A DNA stretch of 64,000 nt from assembly GCA_035236585.1 (NCBI GenBank), contig CP141130.1:29399501-29463500 (forward strand), given 5' to 3'. The stretch comes from Warburgia ugandensis (lineage: Eukaryota > Streptophyta > Magnoliopsida > Canellales > Canellaceae). The position numbers and the translations under genes are program-made. How positions within the stretch are numbered: position 1 is the stretch's first letter; every line of letters starts with the position of its first letter. This document shows positions 35,310-48,471 of the stretch, in pieces. A model generated the notes under the pieces. That model did not search any database. It worked only from the letters and a program-made list of their open reading frames with translations, and was not told the origin of the DNA.

Positions 35310-38300
35310 TGATGTGAGTTTGAAGTTAAACTTAAAAGCACATGAATCAGTTATAGTAAATTCATGCAATGGAGGTCGATCCCATGAGGAATCAAACGGA
35401 TTTGTAGGAGTAGTGGGTCCTTATTTAGATTACTTAACCAAGCCAAGATAATGAGATTTTTTAACCTAAACTAAGAATGGAAACTTAACATAAATGTAGA
35501 CACGAAATATGAAAATATGCAAAGACTAAGCTAAACTTAGAAACTTTCCCAAAAGAAAACTTTATAAAAATAGAAATTTTCTAATTTAAACTTTCTAAAT
35601 AATGCATAACAAACTAATGGAAACTAGTATATGGAAACATGCAAAAATAAGCAAGGAAATCATTCACTCACTATTCACAAATTCCTAAAGAATGGCGTGC
35701 ATAGTTCATGATGAAAAATGCACAGGCTAATCTAATGATCAAAGATTCTAATTCACCCATAAACACTTACCTAAATGAAGCATGCATCACACAAACACTC
35801 TTAGAATCATGCACATGATCCAATGTCCATGTGCATGATACTAATGTATGAATTTGTAGTTCTTAAGTGAAATACCTATGGATTAAGATGCAAGATCAAT
35901 AAGATAATACCACTAAAATGCTGACTAACTATGGAAGGAATGCATGAAATTAAACAACAAGAAATCATAGTTTTAAGAAATTCTACTACAAAACAATTTT
36001 AGAACAAATAAAGATCTAAGCATTCAATCATAAGTTTGAGCTGGCATAGATTAACATGCATAATAAGAATGGAATAACATGAATCAAATATGGATTTTTA
36101 TTGAATCAAATACATTACAAGTTTAAAGAAATCACTACAATGGTGGTGCACACCATCCTTGACCCAAATAAACCCCTTGACCCTCTTCATACACTATCCA
36201 ATTTTCTAAGTACCATGCATGTGACCCTTTGAGGGAGGAATATTGAATAATCACCAAAAAGAAAATATGGGAATGGAAGCACAATCAAGAGATCTAAGGT
36301 AAGAAAAAGTAGGGAAGAGGAGTACAACCAAATGGATTCAAGGTGGCTTTTCCCTTCACTATCACTTCAAGGGAAAAACAACCTTGGATCTTGAAATAAC
36401 GAGCAAGAATAACTAGCAAAATAGATGGCAACTTAGGGAATCCTATGCATGAAACTTAAGTAGAAAAAATGAGTTTCATACAATGAAAAATGAAATCAAA
36501 AGATGATGAATAACTAACCTTTAATGGAAGAACCAAAGAACAAAAGATTGGAGCTATGCATGAAATACTTAGAGAGGAGCAGCCCAAGGAGAAAAACATA
36601 GAGAACTTCAAGGAAGAAGGCTGCTAAAGGAGAAAATTATAAAGTCCTTTAAAAGGAGAAGGAAGGCACCACATTTTTAGGTTGCCTCCTCCTCTCCCAA
36701 AAGATGATACCTACGTGGCTGCCTTCTATTTTTGCTAGGATATGATCCTATAGTGGAGATGATGTGGAGATTGAATGTAAAGTTGGGATTAGATCTAGGT
36801 TAGCCAAAAAGATAAGATAAGTGGTTAGGAAGGTTACTTATGGATCTAAGTGGTTAGGAAAGAAAGATGGAAGTGGAAAGAGATGGAAGGCTAAGGGGAA
36901 AGAAAGGGAATGAGGTGGAATGAGGGGATTGGGTAGATCTAGGATGGTGGGTTGGTTGAAGAGTTTAGAAAGGTGAGACTCATAGGTAGGAAGGTGCAAA
37001 ATTCGTAATGAATTTGTATGGTGAGGTGGAAAGGGAAAATAAAGGTGAGAAAAGCACGAAAAAATAATAAAAATGAAGTGGCTTCTTCCTATTTGTCCGC
37101 ATGCTACCTTAACCAATTGGCTTTCCCTCAATTATCTTCAAAATAACCCTTAAAATCCCATGGATATTCTCTTTACATTTTCCTCCAATCATGGCCTTCC
37201 ATGTAGCTTGGCTCATGTGGCTTGATGGCTTGCCTTGAGAGCTCATTTGGCTTGGCTTTATGGTGGGCTTTAGGGGCTCTTTTGGTTTGGTTTGGTGGCT
37301 CAACCCCTTAGCTTTAATGGCTTGCAAAGCTCCTTAGCTTGTCACCTTCTTCATGGCTTGTATATGACTAGGTGGCTTGAGTGAATTCCATGCAAAGGTG
37401 GTGGACTTTGCATGGCTTGTGTATTGGCCCACTTTAGTTACCTTGACTTCTCCATTTCCATCCTTTGCATGTGTTAAGATGATCTTGATCCTTCATCTCA
37501 CTTTGGATTTATGAATTTTGTTGTTGTTTAATTAAAACTCACAAGCGGACGAATAAATGTAGTATTTTCATGCAAGCAAGGTTGATCCCACAAGGAATCT
37601 CATAGATTTGCAATGGATTGGATTTTATACAAATTGATTAACTTCAGTCAATGATATAAAGATGTGATTAAATTAGGAATTTAAAGTAACATGTAATGGA
37701 AGCGTGCATGGAATTAGAACTAGAATTAAAAGAGACTTTCTAAAAACTAAAGTTAATCAATTAGAATGGAAACTTACCTAACTAATAGAATTTAACTAAA
37801 GAAAACAAATGCAAAACAAGCATGAATTAATCTAGGAAACATAAACTAAAGAAACTAATAAAATGGAAACTTTCTAAATTAACACTTTCCTCAATTAGAT
37901 TAGAAACTTTCTAAAGTTATAACTTTCTAAAACCAATTTAGGAAACTTTATAACACTAAAATAGCATGCAAAAACAAGTAACTAATGATAGTAACTAACT
38001 TTTACAACAAATTAGAAACTTACATGTGAATGGAAACTACCATAAAGACCTAAATTTAGCACTATCTAAATCCTAAAAACTTCCTAAATTGGAACTTTCT
38101 AAAATTCAAAAAGGAAGCTTTCTAAACCTAAAATAAGATGCAAAAAATGAATTAAATAGTGCTAAAACTAAATTAAGCAACTAAACTAATTAAAAATCTA
38201 AAAGGAATGGGATTTAGAACCATTGTGCATGGTTTATGGACTTTGTGCATGATTCTGGAGCCTTAAGATGGTCATATTTAATGCACCTACAATGAGTTAC

Positions 38301-40476
38301 TATGAAAACTAACTATGGTATCTGATAAAGAATATGAAAACCTAAATGGTTACTTAAGGATTTAGGAAAATAAGATGTTTTGATGGCTAGAATTAAAGTA
38401 CAAAGTTAAGGAAAAACCAATTTCTTGATTTCAGTACTTAACAATAAATAAATCTAGCATTAGAAAGTTATTGAAACCATAAATTTTATGCAAGGAAACA
38501 ACTAAGATCCAAAGTAGATTGATGAAAGAAACAGTCCATAACAAGAATTCCCATAAAACTTTATTGAATCATATCCAGTTTAAATCAAAAGTATGAGCAT
38601 TTTATAAAGCCTGAAATCATATCTAAAAATTAACAAAATTCTAATCTAATGCTCACACTCTAAATTATAATGACACACAAAGAAACCCAGAAAGGAATTC
38701 AAGAGAAACAAAGGCTAAGTGGGTGAACTAACTATGGAAAAACTGCCTAAAACTAAGGGAAAAAAAAAGGGTAGAAAACATGGAATTCAAGTGGAGAAAT
38801 CAAGAATTTAAGCTACTTATTCTCTTGGCTGCCACTACTAGAGAATAAATAACTTGAATCTTGATTGAGTAACAAAGAAAAACAAGTATAATTGAGGTAA
38901 ATGAAAAAGAAGATAGTTAGATGGAAATAAAGGTGGAAAACTAAAAGGCAAAACAATAAAAAGTAAGCAATGAAAACTAAACCAAAGTGAGTAAACTACT
39001 AACCTGAATTGGAGAGAAAATAACAAAGATAATAACTAGAAAATCAAAGGAAGAAAATAATCTAAGAAATCCCAAAGTCTAGCAACAAATAACACCAAAG
39101 AAAAGCTTGATTTCAAGGAGTGCCACCCTCCTCTACTTGAAAAATTCGTATGGACTATGGTGTTATATATAAATGAGTGGTTTCCTAACTTAGGAAGGAG
39201 TGAAAACATAAGGAAAGTAGCCCTAGGGGTAAGGTATTGAATGAGAAAGGTAGGTGGAAGATGAATTAGCAAGATGATGTCATAAACATGCCATAAGAGA
39301 GAGATAAGAAGCATGGGCTGTCTAGTTTCTAATTTTGATTAGAATATAGCCGTCTTTTTCTTAGAAGGAAAGTGGGTTGACATGAGAAAAATTGATTGGG
39401 TAAGTGGTTTTCTAAGAATCAGAGATTGGTTGAATGGTTAAAAAAGGTGGTAGAGTTATGGAATTGTAGGACTCTTGAATAGAAATTCAAATTCGTGGTG
39501 GTGTTTGGTGATAAGGTGAAAAGTGATAAAAGGGTGGAAAAAAGTGGGAAAAACATCAAATTTTGAAGGTTCTCATCCTATTGGTCCATATGCCAACTTA
39601 TCCTAGTAGGTTTTCCCTTAATTATCCTCAAAATAACTCATGGATAACTCTCCTAAATCTCCTCCAATCCTAGCCTTCCATTTAGCTAAGCTTGATGGAT
39701 TAGATGGCTTATATGGCTAAGGTGGCTTGAATGACTCCCATGAAAAAGGTGGTGGAAATGCTTGGCTTACTTTGTGGGCCTACTTTGACCATCTTTAACT
39801 CCTTTAGTCACATCCATTACTAGTCCACAAGATGATCTTGAACTTTGGTTTATGTTAAAGTGAAGATTTTGAGGCTTTGACTTGATCTTTTGATCTTGAT
39901 CTTGAATTTCATCTCGATCGATATCGGCTGTTGGATCACCATCTTACTTCCTACAAAAAAGTAAAAAATCCTAATTAAAATCTAAAAAAATATGATTAAT
40001 CATATACTCACCTTAGATTAGCCTCTAAACTTACAAAATATCAAACTTTTGGCATATTATGTAAAAAATGCATGCGCTACGAATTTTGGTCTAAAAACTC
40101 TAATTTACCCCTATAAGTTGTAACACAAGAGTACTAATTGGGTAGTTTTTATGCAAAATTAAATACTTATCAAATTTTAAGCTTTGATTCAATTTTTTCA
40201 CCTCAATCTTCAATTTTTATCTCAATCGATCTCGGAGGTCAAATTATCATCTCAATTCCTACAAAAAGTGAAAAACCCTAATTGAATCCTAAAAATTATG
40301 ATTATCCACATACTTATCACGGATTAGCCTTTGAACTTGCAAATTATCAAATATTTGTTTTATTAGGTCAGAAATGCATGTGTTATAATTTTTGGCCAAA
40401 AACCCTAATGTAATGCTTTAAGTTATAACAATGGATACTAATTCAGTACTTTTTAGACAATTTTGGATACTCATCA
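35310..40476 (-). mobile_element. Older solo LTR (family A) split by a second LTR
   Basis: The outer parts 35310-37518 and 40178-40476 join into one LTR of about 2.5 kb in minus orientation. On the plus strand it starts TGATGTGAGTTTGAAG and ends TTTTGGATACTCATCA. Flanks are AAACT (35305-35309) and AAGCT (40477-40481), a one-mismatch 5 bp duplication. Its end shows 'gattcctcatgggatcgacc' on the minus strand, the Athila/TAT-type LTR end. There is no internal region. Confidence 0.75.
37519..40172 (-). mobile_element. Younger solo LTR (family A) inserted in the older one
   Basis: 2654 bp. On the plus strand it begins TGTTGTTGTTTAATT and ends AAATTAAATACTTATCA, flanked by perfect AATTT duplications (37514-37518 and 40173-40177). 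The minus-strand end has 'gattccttgtgggatcaacc'. The two family-A LTRs share the 5' region ('gtactgaattagtat/agtacccaattagtac', 'cctacaaaa.gt.aaaa', 'ttgatctcgatcgat'), so they belong to one family. Short ORFs within are spurious. Confidence 0.85.
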
Positions 40477-40481
40477 AAGCT

Positions 40482-40829
40482 CATGGGGTATCTTACCCAA
40501 AAGTTGTGTGAAGGAGCTAAAGTAGTTGGTGCATACATCTGAATGTATATCAATTTAATAGTCCCCCCATTTGCAGCTAGAAGCATGGTGAAAACCTCAA
40601 GGCTCTAACAATCTTGAAACCAAGATGGTTGATCTTTGAGGATCTCTGCAGTCTTTGCAAGTTCTAAATTCATTAATCCACAGGCTCATCTGCCACTCCA
40701 CTGTAACTATGTGAAATGGCAATGATCCTAGAAAATCAATTCCACATAACCAATGGCAATGAAAACCTATGGCACTCATCTTAGTCTGTGAAAAGAATTG
40801 ATGCCCATTTCAAATATAATTCCCTAAAT
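40482..40829 (-). other. Possible integrase-like relic
   Basis: The minus-strand ORF 40597-40779 contains WLCGIDFLGSLP, reminiscent of the WGIDFLGPLP start of the gypsy integrase core, but the rest does not align convincingly. Treat as weak. Confidence 0.25.
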
Positions 40830-41209
40830 AATAATGATGGATCTATTCCTTGTTTCTTCTCTTGCCATGATCCAGATCATTCAAATTTCATCCTAGATTT
40901 ATTCAAGCATCCATTTTCATTTAAACTTGATCAGCAATCTGAGACGTTGTTTGGTTTGATTTAATCTACTGGGATCTTTATTTACCAACTACAAAACATA
41001 GAAAAAGTCCTAATTAGTATTATTTTAGAAGTGGTTTTACACATACTTATCTTAGATTGTTCATCCTACCCTAAAATTACACCAAATTATGATTAGATGA
41101 GAAATAAGTGTTTTAGTGAAAATCTATCTCATAAATGTGAAAATAAATTATCAAATACACTAAAGTTATGCAAAATTTAGGATTTTTAATATAAAATGAA
41201 CACTCAACA
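40830..41209 (-). mobile_element. 5' fragment of another family-A LTR
   Basis: On the minus strand it starts TGTTGAGTGTTCATTTTATATT, followed by 'gcataacttta', 'tctaatcat', 'aatcctaaat' and '..actaattaggactttttc..tttgtag', the same order as the start of the LTRs at 35310-40476. It ends abruptly on the left. It abuts and truncates the transposase relic at 41223. Confidence 0.55.
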
Positions 41210-41222
41210 CCAAGCAATGGGT

Positions 41223-42676
41223 AACATTCTCTCATCATCATACTCTTTTGGTTGCATACAAGAGCTCCCTCTTATAGAACCACTTAAGGAACCATCCATC
41301 CAATCCAACAAGTGACCTAGATCCCTCTTTCCAGCCCCTAGCCAATGCATATGTTAAGTCTGTGAAAGACTTGATCCTCCTTGGCCTTGGCCTTTGTACT
41401 AATAACTTAATAGTGATGCTAAGATTCTTCTATCTCACCTCATATATGTAGCCCCACAATCTAGTAAACGGGTCCTTGGGAGTCATATGGTGGAGTTTTA
41501 AAGACCTTGCTTTAGTCCTCCACAATGCATGAAATTAACATCAAAATGAAAGATCTTTGATTACATCTTTTAACTTCCTGAACTTAATATTAGGCCTCTT
41601 TATGTTTACAGTAAAGGCCTTTGCCAAGTAAGTGGAACTAAGCTATCTATTCTTGTTAGCTCTCACACAATGGTGAGTGTCATTGTATGTTCTCACTTGG
41701 AGCAACTTAGTCCTTTTCTTATATGATGCATAAGTTCTAAAAGGACACCCCTTCATAGAAAATTTGAAATTCACCCTATTTCCTTCAGATTGCATGAATC
41801 CAATATTCCTTCTATCCTTAAATGATTATGCTTAGTTTGCATCCCTAAGCTCCTTGAAATTAGTGAATTGCATGCTGACTCTAGATGTGGAAAGGTGTGT
41901 CCCTCTCTTGGATCATACATAATGAAGCTGATATTCTTTGTTTTTCCCTCTAATAGCTCATCTTGATTCAAAGAATCATAATCAGATGAATCTAGATAAT
42001 CTAAACCTCCTTCTGATTGACTAAAGTTTGATGTTCTAACTTCTTTGATACAGAAATCTTCCACTTGTCTTTGATGGTTGTGCAACCTCTCTTGGAGGAT
42101 ATGGTTGGGTATTCTCTTGCCCATCTTTTCTCTTTGATTTTCTAACCATGATATGAACCTCAAAGGCCTCTTCATAATCTACACAAAAATTATCATTTCA
42201 CTGGATTACTCCCTAAGCCCATAGGCCAATAACTAGTATCTTCTTCTCCATTAGATTCCTTATCACCTTGTGCTTCTTGAATTTTCACATACCTCACCCC
42301 TTCTTGTGCACTAGACTAATGTTTACCTTCTTGTGGTCCTTGTTCTTCTTGAATTTCAACATCTACAGACCCTTCATTGTTTTGTGTTTCTTCATCACCT
42401 TGTTTTTCTTGAATTTGCACATCCAGAAGCCCTTCATTTCCACAAATTTCTTTATCAACTTGCTCTTCATACTCTTTCTCGTGCAGTAGAGCCAAAAATT
42501 GCCACATTATGAACATTAGCCCAGTCAAACACCTTTTTATCATCATTCAAGCACAAATTTTGTGTACTTACTCTTATAGAAAAAGTCCTTTACTTAGCCA
42601 AGTCAAACACCTCTTTATCATCTTTCAAGCACATAGATTTTGAGCACTCACTATTATATAAAAAGTACTTGACTTA
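41223..42676 (-). pseudogene. Mutator-like (MuDR/MULE) transposase relic, C-terminus lost
   Basis: Minus-strand blocks in order: an acidic Glu/Gln-rich N-terminal part (ORF 42546-42316); DSSDYDSLNQDEL with YDPREGHTFPHLE (ORF 42175-41771); KGCPFRTYASYKKRTKLLQVRTYNDTHHCVRANKNR (about 41650-41760), the MuDR zinc-binding segment; LAKAFTVNIKRPNIKFRKLKDVIKD; LWGYIYEVR; and, in shifted frames, a FHRLNICI block and VGLDGWFLKWFYKRELLYAT (about 41270-41300), the MULE core around its first catalytic Asp. Stops and frameshifts make it dead. The rest of the DDE core is missing, cut by the LTR fragment at 41209. It is a distant relative of the transposases from which the FRS gene was domesticated. Confidence 0.8.
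42518..42676. repeat. ~78 bp tandem duplication at the transposase N-terminus
   Basis: 42518-42595 and 42596-42676 repeat the layout 'agtcaaacacct.tttatcatc.ttcaagcaca', then 'tactt/cact.ac...ta.aaaaagt.ctt.actt'. On the minus strand both read a DDK-VFD-like peptide in shifted frames. Confidence 0.75.
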
Positions 42677-44534
42677 GCATATTTAGAAGTTTCAGTGAAC
42701 ATTCCCTTAGTTGTACTACATTTTCCTCTTCATAGTAGACATGTCCCACCCCCAATCAACCTGCGCCCATGATGGAGGTCAATGCTAAATCCATCCATCC
42801 TATCTAATAAAAGTACAACATAGAAAAATAGACAAGTAATGTTGTTAACTAAAGAGGCATAAAAATGGGCAAGGAAATAAGATAGCAATAGTAAATAAAT
42901 TGGATAAAGATCGAGATGGACCAATTTCAAGTGATCCTCTTGTTTTACCCTTATAATGTGTATACATCAATAAAGAACAATGGTAATAAACAAAATGAAA
43001 CCACTGATTTTTGGAACATATGCATCCATAGAAGAAATTTAACCAACAATGAACAACCGGAATAAATTCATGCGCATACATCCATAAAGAACAAAAACAT
43101 CCACAAAATAAATTTAACCAAAATGAAATTGTTGACGCTTAAACAAAGAGAATAAACTAAGCCAAACCACTATTTTGCAATGAAAAAGTACAAATGACAC
43201 ACAAGAGCAACAATCTTTCTAAGTAAATTAATCAAAATATACATAGTAATTCAAAAAGCCTAAACTTTTGGAGCCAACAAGTTGCACAAACCCATGTTGA
43301 TAGTAAAAGACCCTAATTGGCATGATTGGTTTGTATACAATCTCTCAAATAACATAATAAATATAAAAAATGTGCAAATGAAAATAGTGTAATCATGGAT
43401 TACATTGCATGCAATGACCTATGAATTAGAGTTGAATGTGCATAAATGGAGGATGAATCCACAACTATCTCACTAATAAACCATTTTCAATGAAGAAATA
43501 TTCCATATGTGCTTCATATAGAACCCAAATGATCTTTCCCTTTATCGTCATTCAAGGAGTGTTGGTATATGGTCCAAATTCCATGGTTTTCCCAGCAAGA
43601 TTTCAAATGGGAATTTTTTTTTTAATGTTTTTTGGGTAAGAAAGTAAAGTTAAAAAATAGCCAAAGCCACATAGGATTACACATCATTACAAGGAAGTTA
43701 AGCTTTCATATCTAGTTTTCTTAATGGTCATGTTGGATGCCAACATGGACTATCAGAGCTAGATAAACACCACATTGTCTAATTAACGTCCAACTAAATG
43801 AGCACATAAGATGGTAAGGTCACTATATCAAGCATCTTCTACATTTTAGGTGTAATTACGAAGAGTTGTTAAATTGAGGATATATCTAGATTTATCCAAA
43901 TTTGAGGGTATAAGGGTTAACTAAAAGAAAAAGTAGGATTTTTTAAGAAAATTTTCCAAAAGGAAAACTAAAATTTGTGGGAAATTTCATGGCAATTTTT
44001 CTGTAACTAGAAACATAAATCCCATGAAGAAGACAATCATAATCATCCTAAAATCTTTAGAAATATGTACATCTTTAAGTTGAAATATGCATTTGGGTTT
44101 TGGGCTCTTTCCCTAAAGTCTAAACTAAATTCCATTGAAATCTAAAACCAAATATGCATTAGGATTTGGGTTCTTTCCCCTACCAATTTGTTTTTTGCCT
44201 TAATAGGATTTGGATTGTTTAAAATTATTAACTTTTTCATTTTCCTAATGTTTGCATATGTGACTATGGTGTTTTTCCCTAAAATATAAATTATTTTTCA
44301 TCAAAATCTAACAACCAAATTTGGATATGGATTTGGTTTTTTCCCTACATTTCCCTTGAAATTTTTTGATATATGTATGCCAACTACAATATATTTGGTA
44401 GCATGTCTTGATTCATTTAGTCACATACTAGGACATTAGTTATTTACTTTGAGTAGTTGAAAGGAGATATGTTAGGTGTTAAGCAATAAGACATGGGAGT
44501 AGGAGTTATAGGCACTTATGTTGCATTGACATTT
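42677..44534. other. Gene-free intergenic stretch
   Basis: AT-rich. Short ORFs (42730-42930, 42845-43081) have no recognised features. It may include the lost left end of the Mutator-like element; no terminal inverted repeat is visible by eye. Confidence 0.35.
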
Positions 44535-44539
44535 ATCTT

Positions 44540-47149
44540 TGATAAATGCTCAATTTTGTATAATTAGTGCCCAATTAGTAGTTCATGTGTTGCAAAATAG
44601 AGTGTTATTTCTAAGATTTTTTAGAAATTTGTAACACATGTATTTTTGACCTAATCATTCAAAAGTTTTGATATTTTGTAGGTTCAGAAGCAAATCCAGA
44701 GTAAGTATGTGAATGATCATATTTTTTAAAGAATTTATTTAGTACTTTTCATCTTTTGTAGGATTCAAGATGATGATCCAATGATCAAAATTGATCAAGA
44801 TGATAATTGAAGATCAAAAGATCAATCCAAGGCCTAAATATCATCAACCCAAAGCTTAATTAAGGATCAAGATCATCTTAGGGCAAGCAAGGAAGAAATT
44901 GGAAGAGTTAAAAGTGACTAAAATGAACTTGTGCACAAGCCATATATTTCCACCACCTTTGCATGGGAGCCATGAAAGCCACTTGGCCATATAAGCCATG
45001 AGAGAAGGTAACAAGCTAACGAAGTCAAGCCGAGGATATGAACCATGAAGCTAAGCCAAATAAGCCTTCAAAGAGAGCCATTCAAGCCACTTAAGCCAAT
45101 GCTACATGAAGTGATACTATTGGAAGAGAATTTCACTCAATTATCCTAAACTACAAATGGGTTTTTAAGAGAATAATTAGAAGATGTTTGGATGAAAATA
45201 GAACAAGTAAGCAAGCATGTGGACCAATAGGAAGAACCACCTTTATATCTTTTTTTTCCCCCATTTTTTTCCATGTTTTTCTCTCTCCACCTTACCTTAT
45301 ATCACCCCACAACTTTTTCAAGGGGGAGATGCACCTTCCTAAGAAGGTGGCGCCTCCCACCTTCCTAAATCCCATCCAACTCTTACTTAGATCTACCAAC
45401 TACCCCACCTTCTATTTCTTCTCTTTTTCTCTCTTTTCATCCCTCTTTCCATCCCTTCTAATTCCCCACATGATTTTTTTACAAAGGGGAGATGCCCCCT
45501 CCTAAAAACATAGTTACTAAATTGGTTGACCTCTCTCCTTGCTAACTAATCAACTTTTAACTCCATCTCTTAACCTCTATCTCTATCCCTTCCTAGAACT
45601 CATCTCATCCTAACCACAACCTTTAATCTCCACCACTCAAATTCCCTTCCAAATCTCAAACACGACTCCACATTGAATGCCCAATGTGATCCATGATTTT
45701 TGTATATTTGAAGTCCTCCTTTTTATGTCCAAAACCTAACCAATTTCTAATCTCACATTCCACTCCCATAGGGTTTCTTTTAGAAGGGATCCAACCCATA
45801 TAAAGTATGCAAGGGTTCCATGTGAAGACACTGGGGAGAAGTGCAGGATGCCCCCTCCTAAAATGGTGGTCCCTCCACCTTTCTCATCTCCTCTAGGTTT
45901 TCAATGATATTCACCTTGAAGTAGCCCATCTTCCTACCCTCCCACACCTCCTTCCTCTTAGTTTGTTCTCTCCTTCAAGTTAGGTTCGTTTTTCTCTCAA
46001 TCCTTTACTTGTTTGCTTTGCTTTGCTCCTTGAGTTTATGCTTTAGCTCCTAGCTTTTGCCTTGTTTTCTTTGATTTTTGCACTTGTTCTTGTTCCTTTG
46101 ATCCTTGAATCTAAAGGCTATAACTCTCTCATAGTAACAACCAAGACTATAGCCCTTAGATCAAGGTCCATGCCTTTGAATCTTCTTACGTTCTTTGCTC
46201 ATCCCTTGCTTACTTATTGTTTCCCTTTCTTTTTCCTTATATCTCTATTGGTCTAGTAGCATGCTTGAGATTAGAATGTAGGAAAATTGATTATGATGGA
46301 TTTTTAACTTTCTTATGGAGCATTGAATGGTGTGCACTCCATGGAGAGTGACTTGGTCATTGAATCAATGAAATTCTTATCTTCAATGTTAATTGCGCAC
46401 TATTCATTGTTCTTTTGGTTTCTTTAAAATTAGTTTTTCATGGATGTTTAGATGTTCTTTCCATGCTTAGATTCCTTGTGTTTCATTCTAAAATTAGTTG
46501 CATTTAAATTTCATATAAACCACACATTTGAACCATATGTGCACTACCCATGGGCATGTGCATGGTTTTGAAGTGTGGCCCATTAGATGATTATTTGTAT
46601 TAGCTTACATCTCCATGCTTTAGTAAGTTACTTTCATGCATTCCATTTAAATTAGTTTGCAACTTAGTTCATACATACTTTCATGTTCAATTCATGCATC
46701 TTAGTTACTTTATTTCATGTACTTTCCATTTTAAAATCATATGCACCATGTTTAGTTATATTACATGTTTTGATTTTTAGATTAGGTCATGTTTAGGTTT
46801 AGTTGGTCATTGTCTAGGTTAATTTGCTTGTTAGATTAATTTTAGGAAGTTTCCATGTTTAGGTTTAGAAAGGTTTTAATTGGTCATTGTCTAGGTTAAT
46901 TTGCATGTTAGAGTAATTTTAGAATGTTTGCATGTTTAGGTTTAGAAAGGTTCTAATTTCATATATTTTTAGTTTCCATGTTAATTTAACTCTTAGAATA
47001 GGAAAAAAACCATCTCCTTTGGCAAGGAATAAATAATTTAAATAAGATCCATCCAACATACACTTCCATGAGATTTCTCATGTCGACCTCTCTTTGCGTG
47101 CAATGCTACTTTGATTCATGTGCTTGCGAGTAATATTAAAGCTACACCA
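44540..47149 (+). mobile_element. Solo LTR, family A, plus orientation
   Basis: 2610 bp. It starts TGATAAATGCTCAATTTTG and ends AATATTAAAGCTACACCA, flanked by perfect ATCTT duplications (44535-44539 and 47150-47154). Shared family marks include 'gtgcccaattagta', a 'ttttgtaggtt' block, 'gatcaagatgat' and the end block 'gagatttctcatgtcgacc ... catgtgcttgcgag'. The pyrimidine-rich stretch 45240-46000 gives spurious ORFs. Confidence 0.85.
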
Positions 47150-47154
47150 ATCTT

Positions 47155-48421
47155 TGCCTACTTATAAAGACAGCTATCTTCATCTACTTATAAATACATT
47201 CTGATCAATGGAACTAGACATGACAACTTTTCCCAAATTTCTTCTTGTTAGATACTAATGAGGATAGATCCCCTTAAAAAATAGATCAATTACCCTTAGG
47301 TTTGCACCATGTTTCAATATAGTGTCTCAAATAAGAGAAAGAAAGTATCATAGCCACACTTTTGGGGATGGTGGAAGGTACTTGATCATAAAAAAAGGAG
47401 GATGCCATTGAAAATTTTAAAATATTATAAATTTGTAAGCCAACAACTTGATAATATTCATCATATGTTGGTAGCAGCCAACCTCACATGGGATCAAGTA
47501 TCCCATAGTCAATGGCAAAATCAAGTGGCCAAATAATCACTAAGTAAAGAGAAGATGTTGCATGATCAATTCAAACACTATCCTTATGTTAGAAATATTA
47601 GAATCTTGTAGGAAATTGAATTTGATGAACCTTAGCTTAAAGGAACACATCAAAATGTGCTTCTTGAAGATAGTTGAATCCTCCCAAGCGGTGCAAGGGA
47701 TGCAAAATCTCTCTCTCCATGATTCAAGCAAGCTAGGCTCCATCTATATCTTAACTTACTTGTATGGTCAGTACTAGTTTGTACTTTAGTCTCCAATTGA
47801 ATGTCTTAAATTATTTTCTCAAAATAAATTTGTGAATATATATATATATATATGTCTCATTTAAATAGTAAAAATGTAGAAATCTTATGAGTTGATAAGT
47901 AGATCTTAATGACAATAAAAATATCTGTCAATTAGCCAAGACGATAAAAGTTTTGAAGAACTACAATATAATAGAAATTTTAGTCAATTAGTTAAGACAA
48001 TACAAGTAAACATGTTATACATGGAGAGAAGAGTTGAAAAAACATCCAATTTTGGCGTGGAAAAAATAAAAAATCTATCGCTAGGAATTCATGAGTTTTG
48101 TGATGATTCAATGGCCAAGAACTAATGGATATTAGGGATATCCTAGGCTACCATATTTGAATATTTTATACACAAAAGGATTAGCTAAGAATAATGAATT
48201 TTAGATAGAAATATTGAGGTAGCTAGGAAAGAGAGAAAGGGGGGATGAACTTCGATAGTCTTAAGAGATTTTGAAAAGGGAAATAAGGGGAGCTTCTTAG
48301 GTGGGCCAATGGGAGTATGACATAAGAGAGAAAGCTACCTAAGCACAATGGAAAGATGGAATGAAAATTAGAAAAGGCTTGGACATGTTTTACATATAGA
48401 GAGAGGAGTTTCGGACATGGG

Positions 48422-48471
<50 letters not shown>

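Noticed and set aside
40597-40779. Integrase-like GIDFLGSLP motif
   Set aside because: Only one short block matches; the following residues do not fit the integrase core, so it is kept only as a weak note.
45188-45505. A 105-residue pyrimidine-rich ORF with hydrophobic character
   Set aside because: It lies in the T/C-rich part of a solo LTR and reflects base composition.
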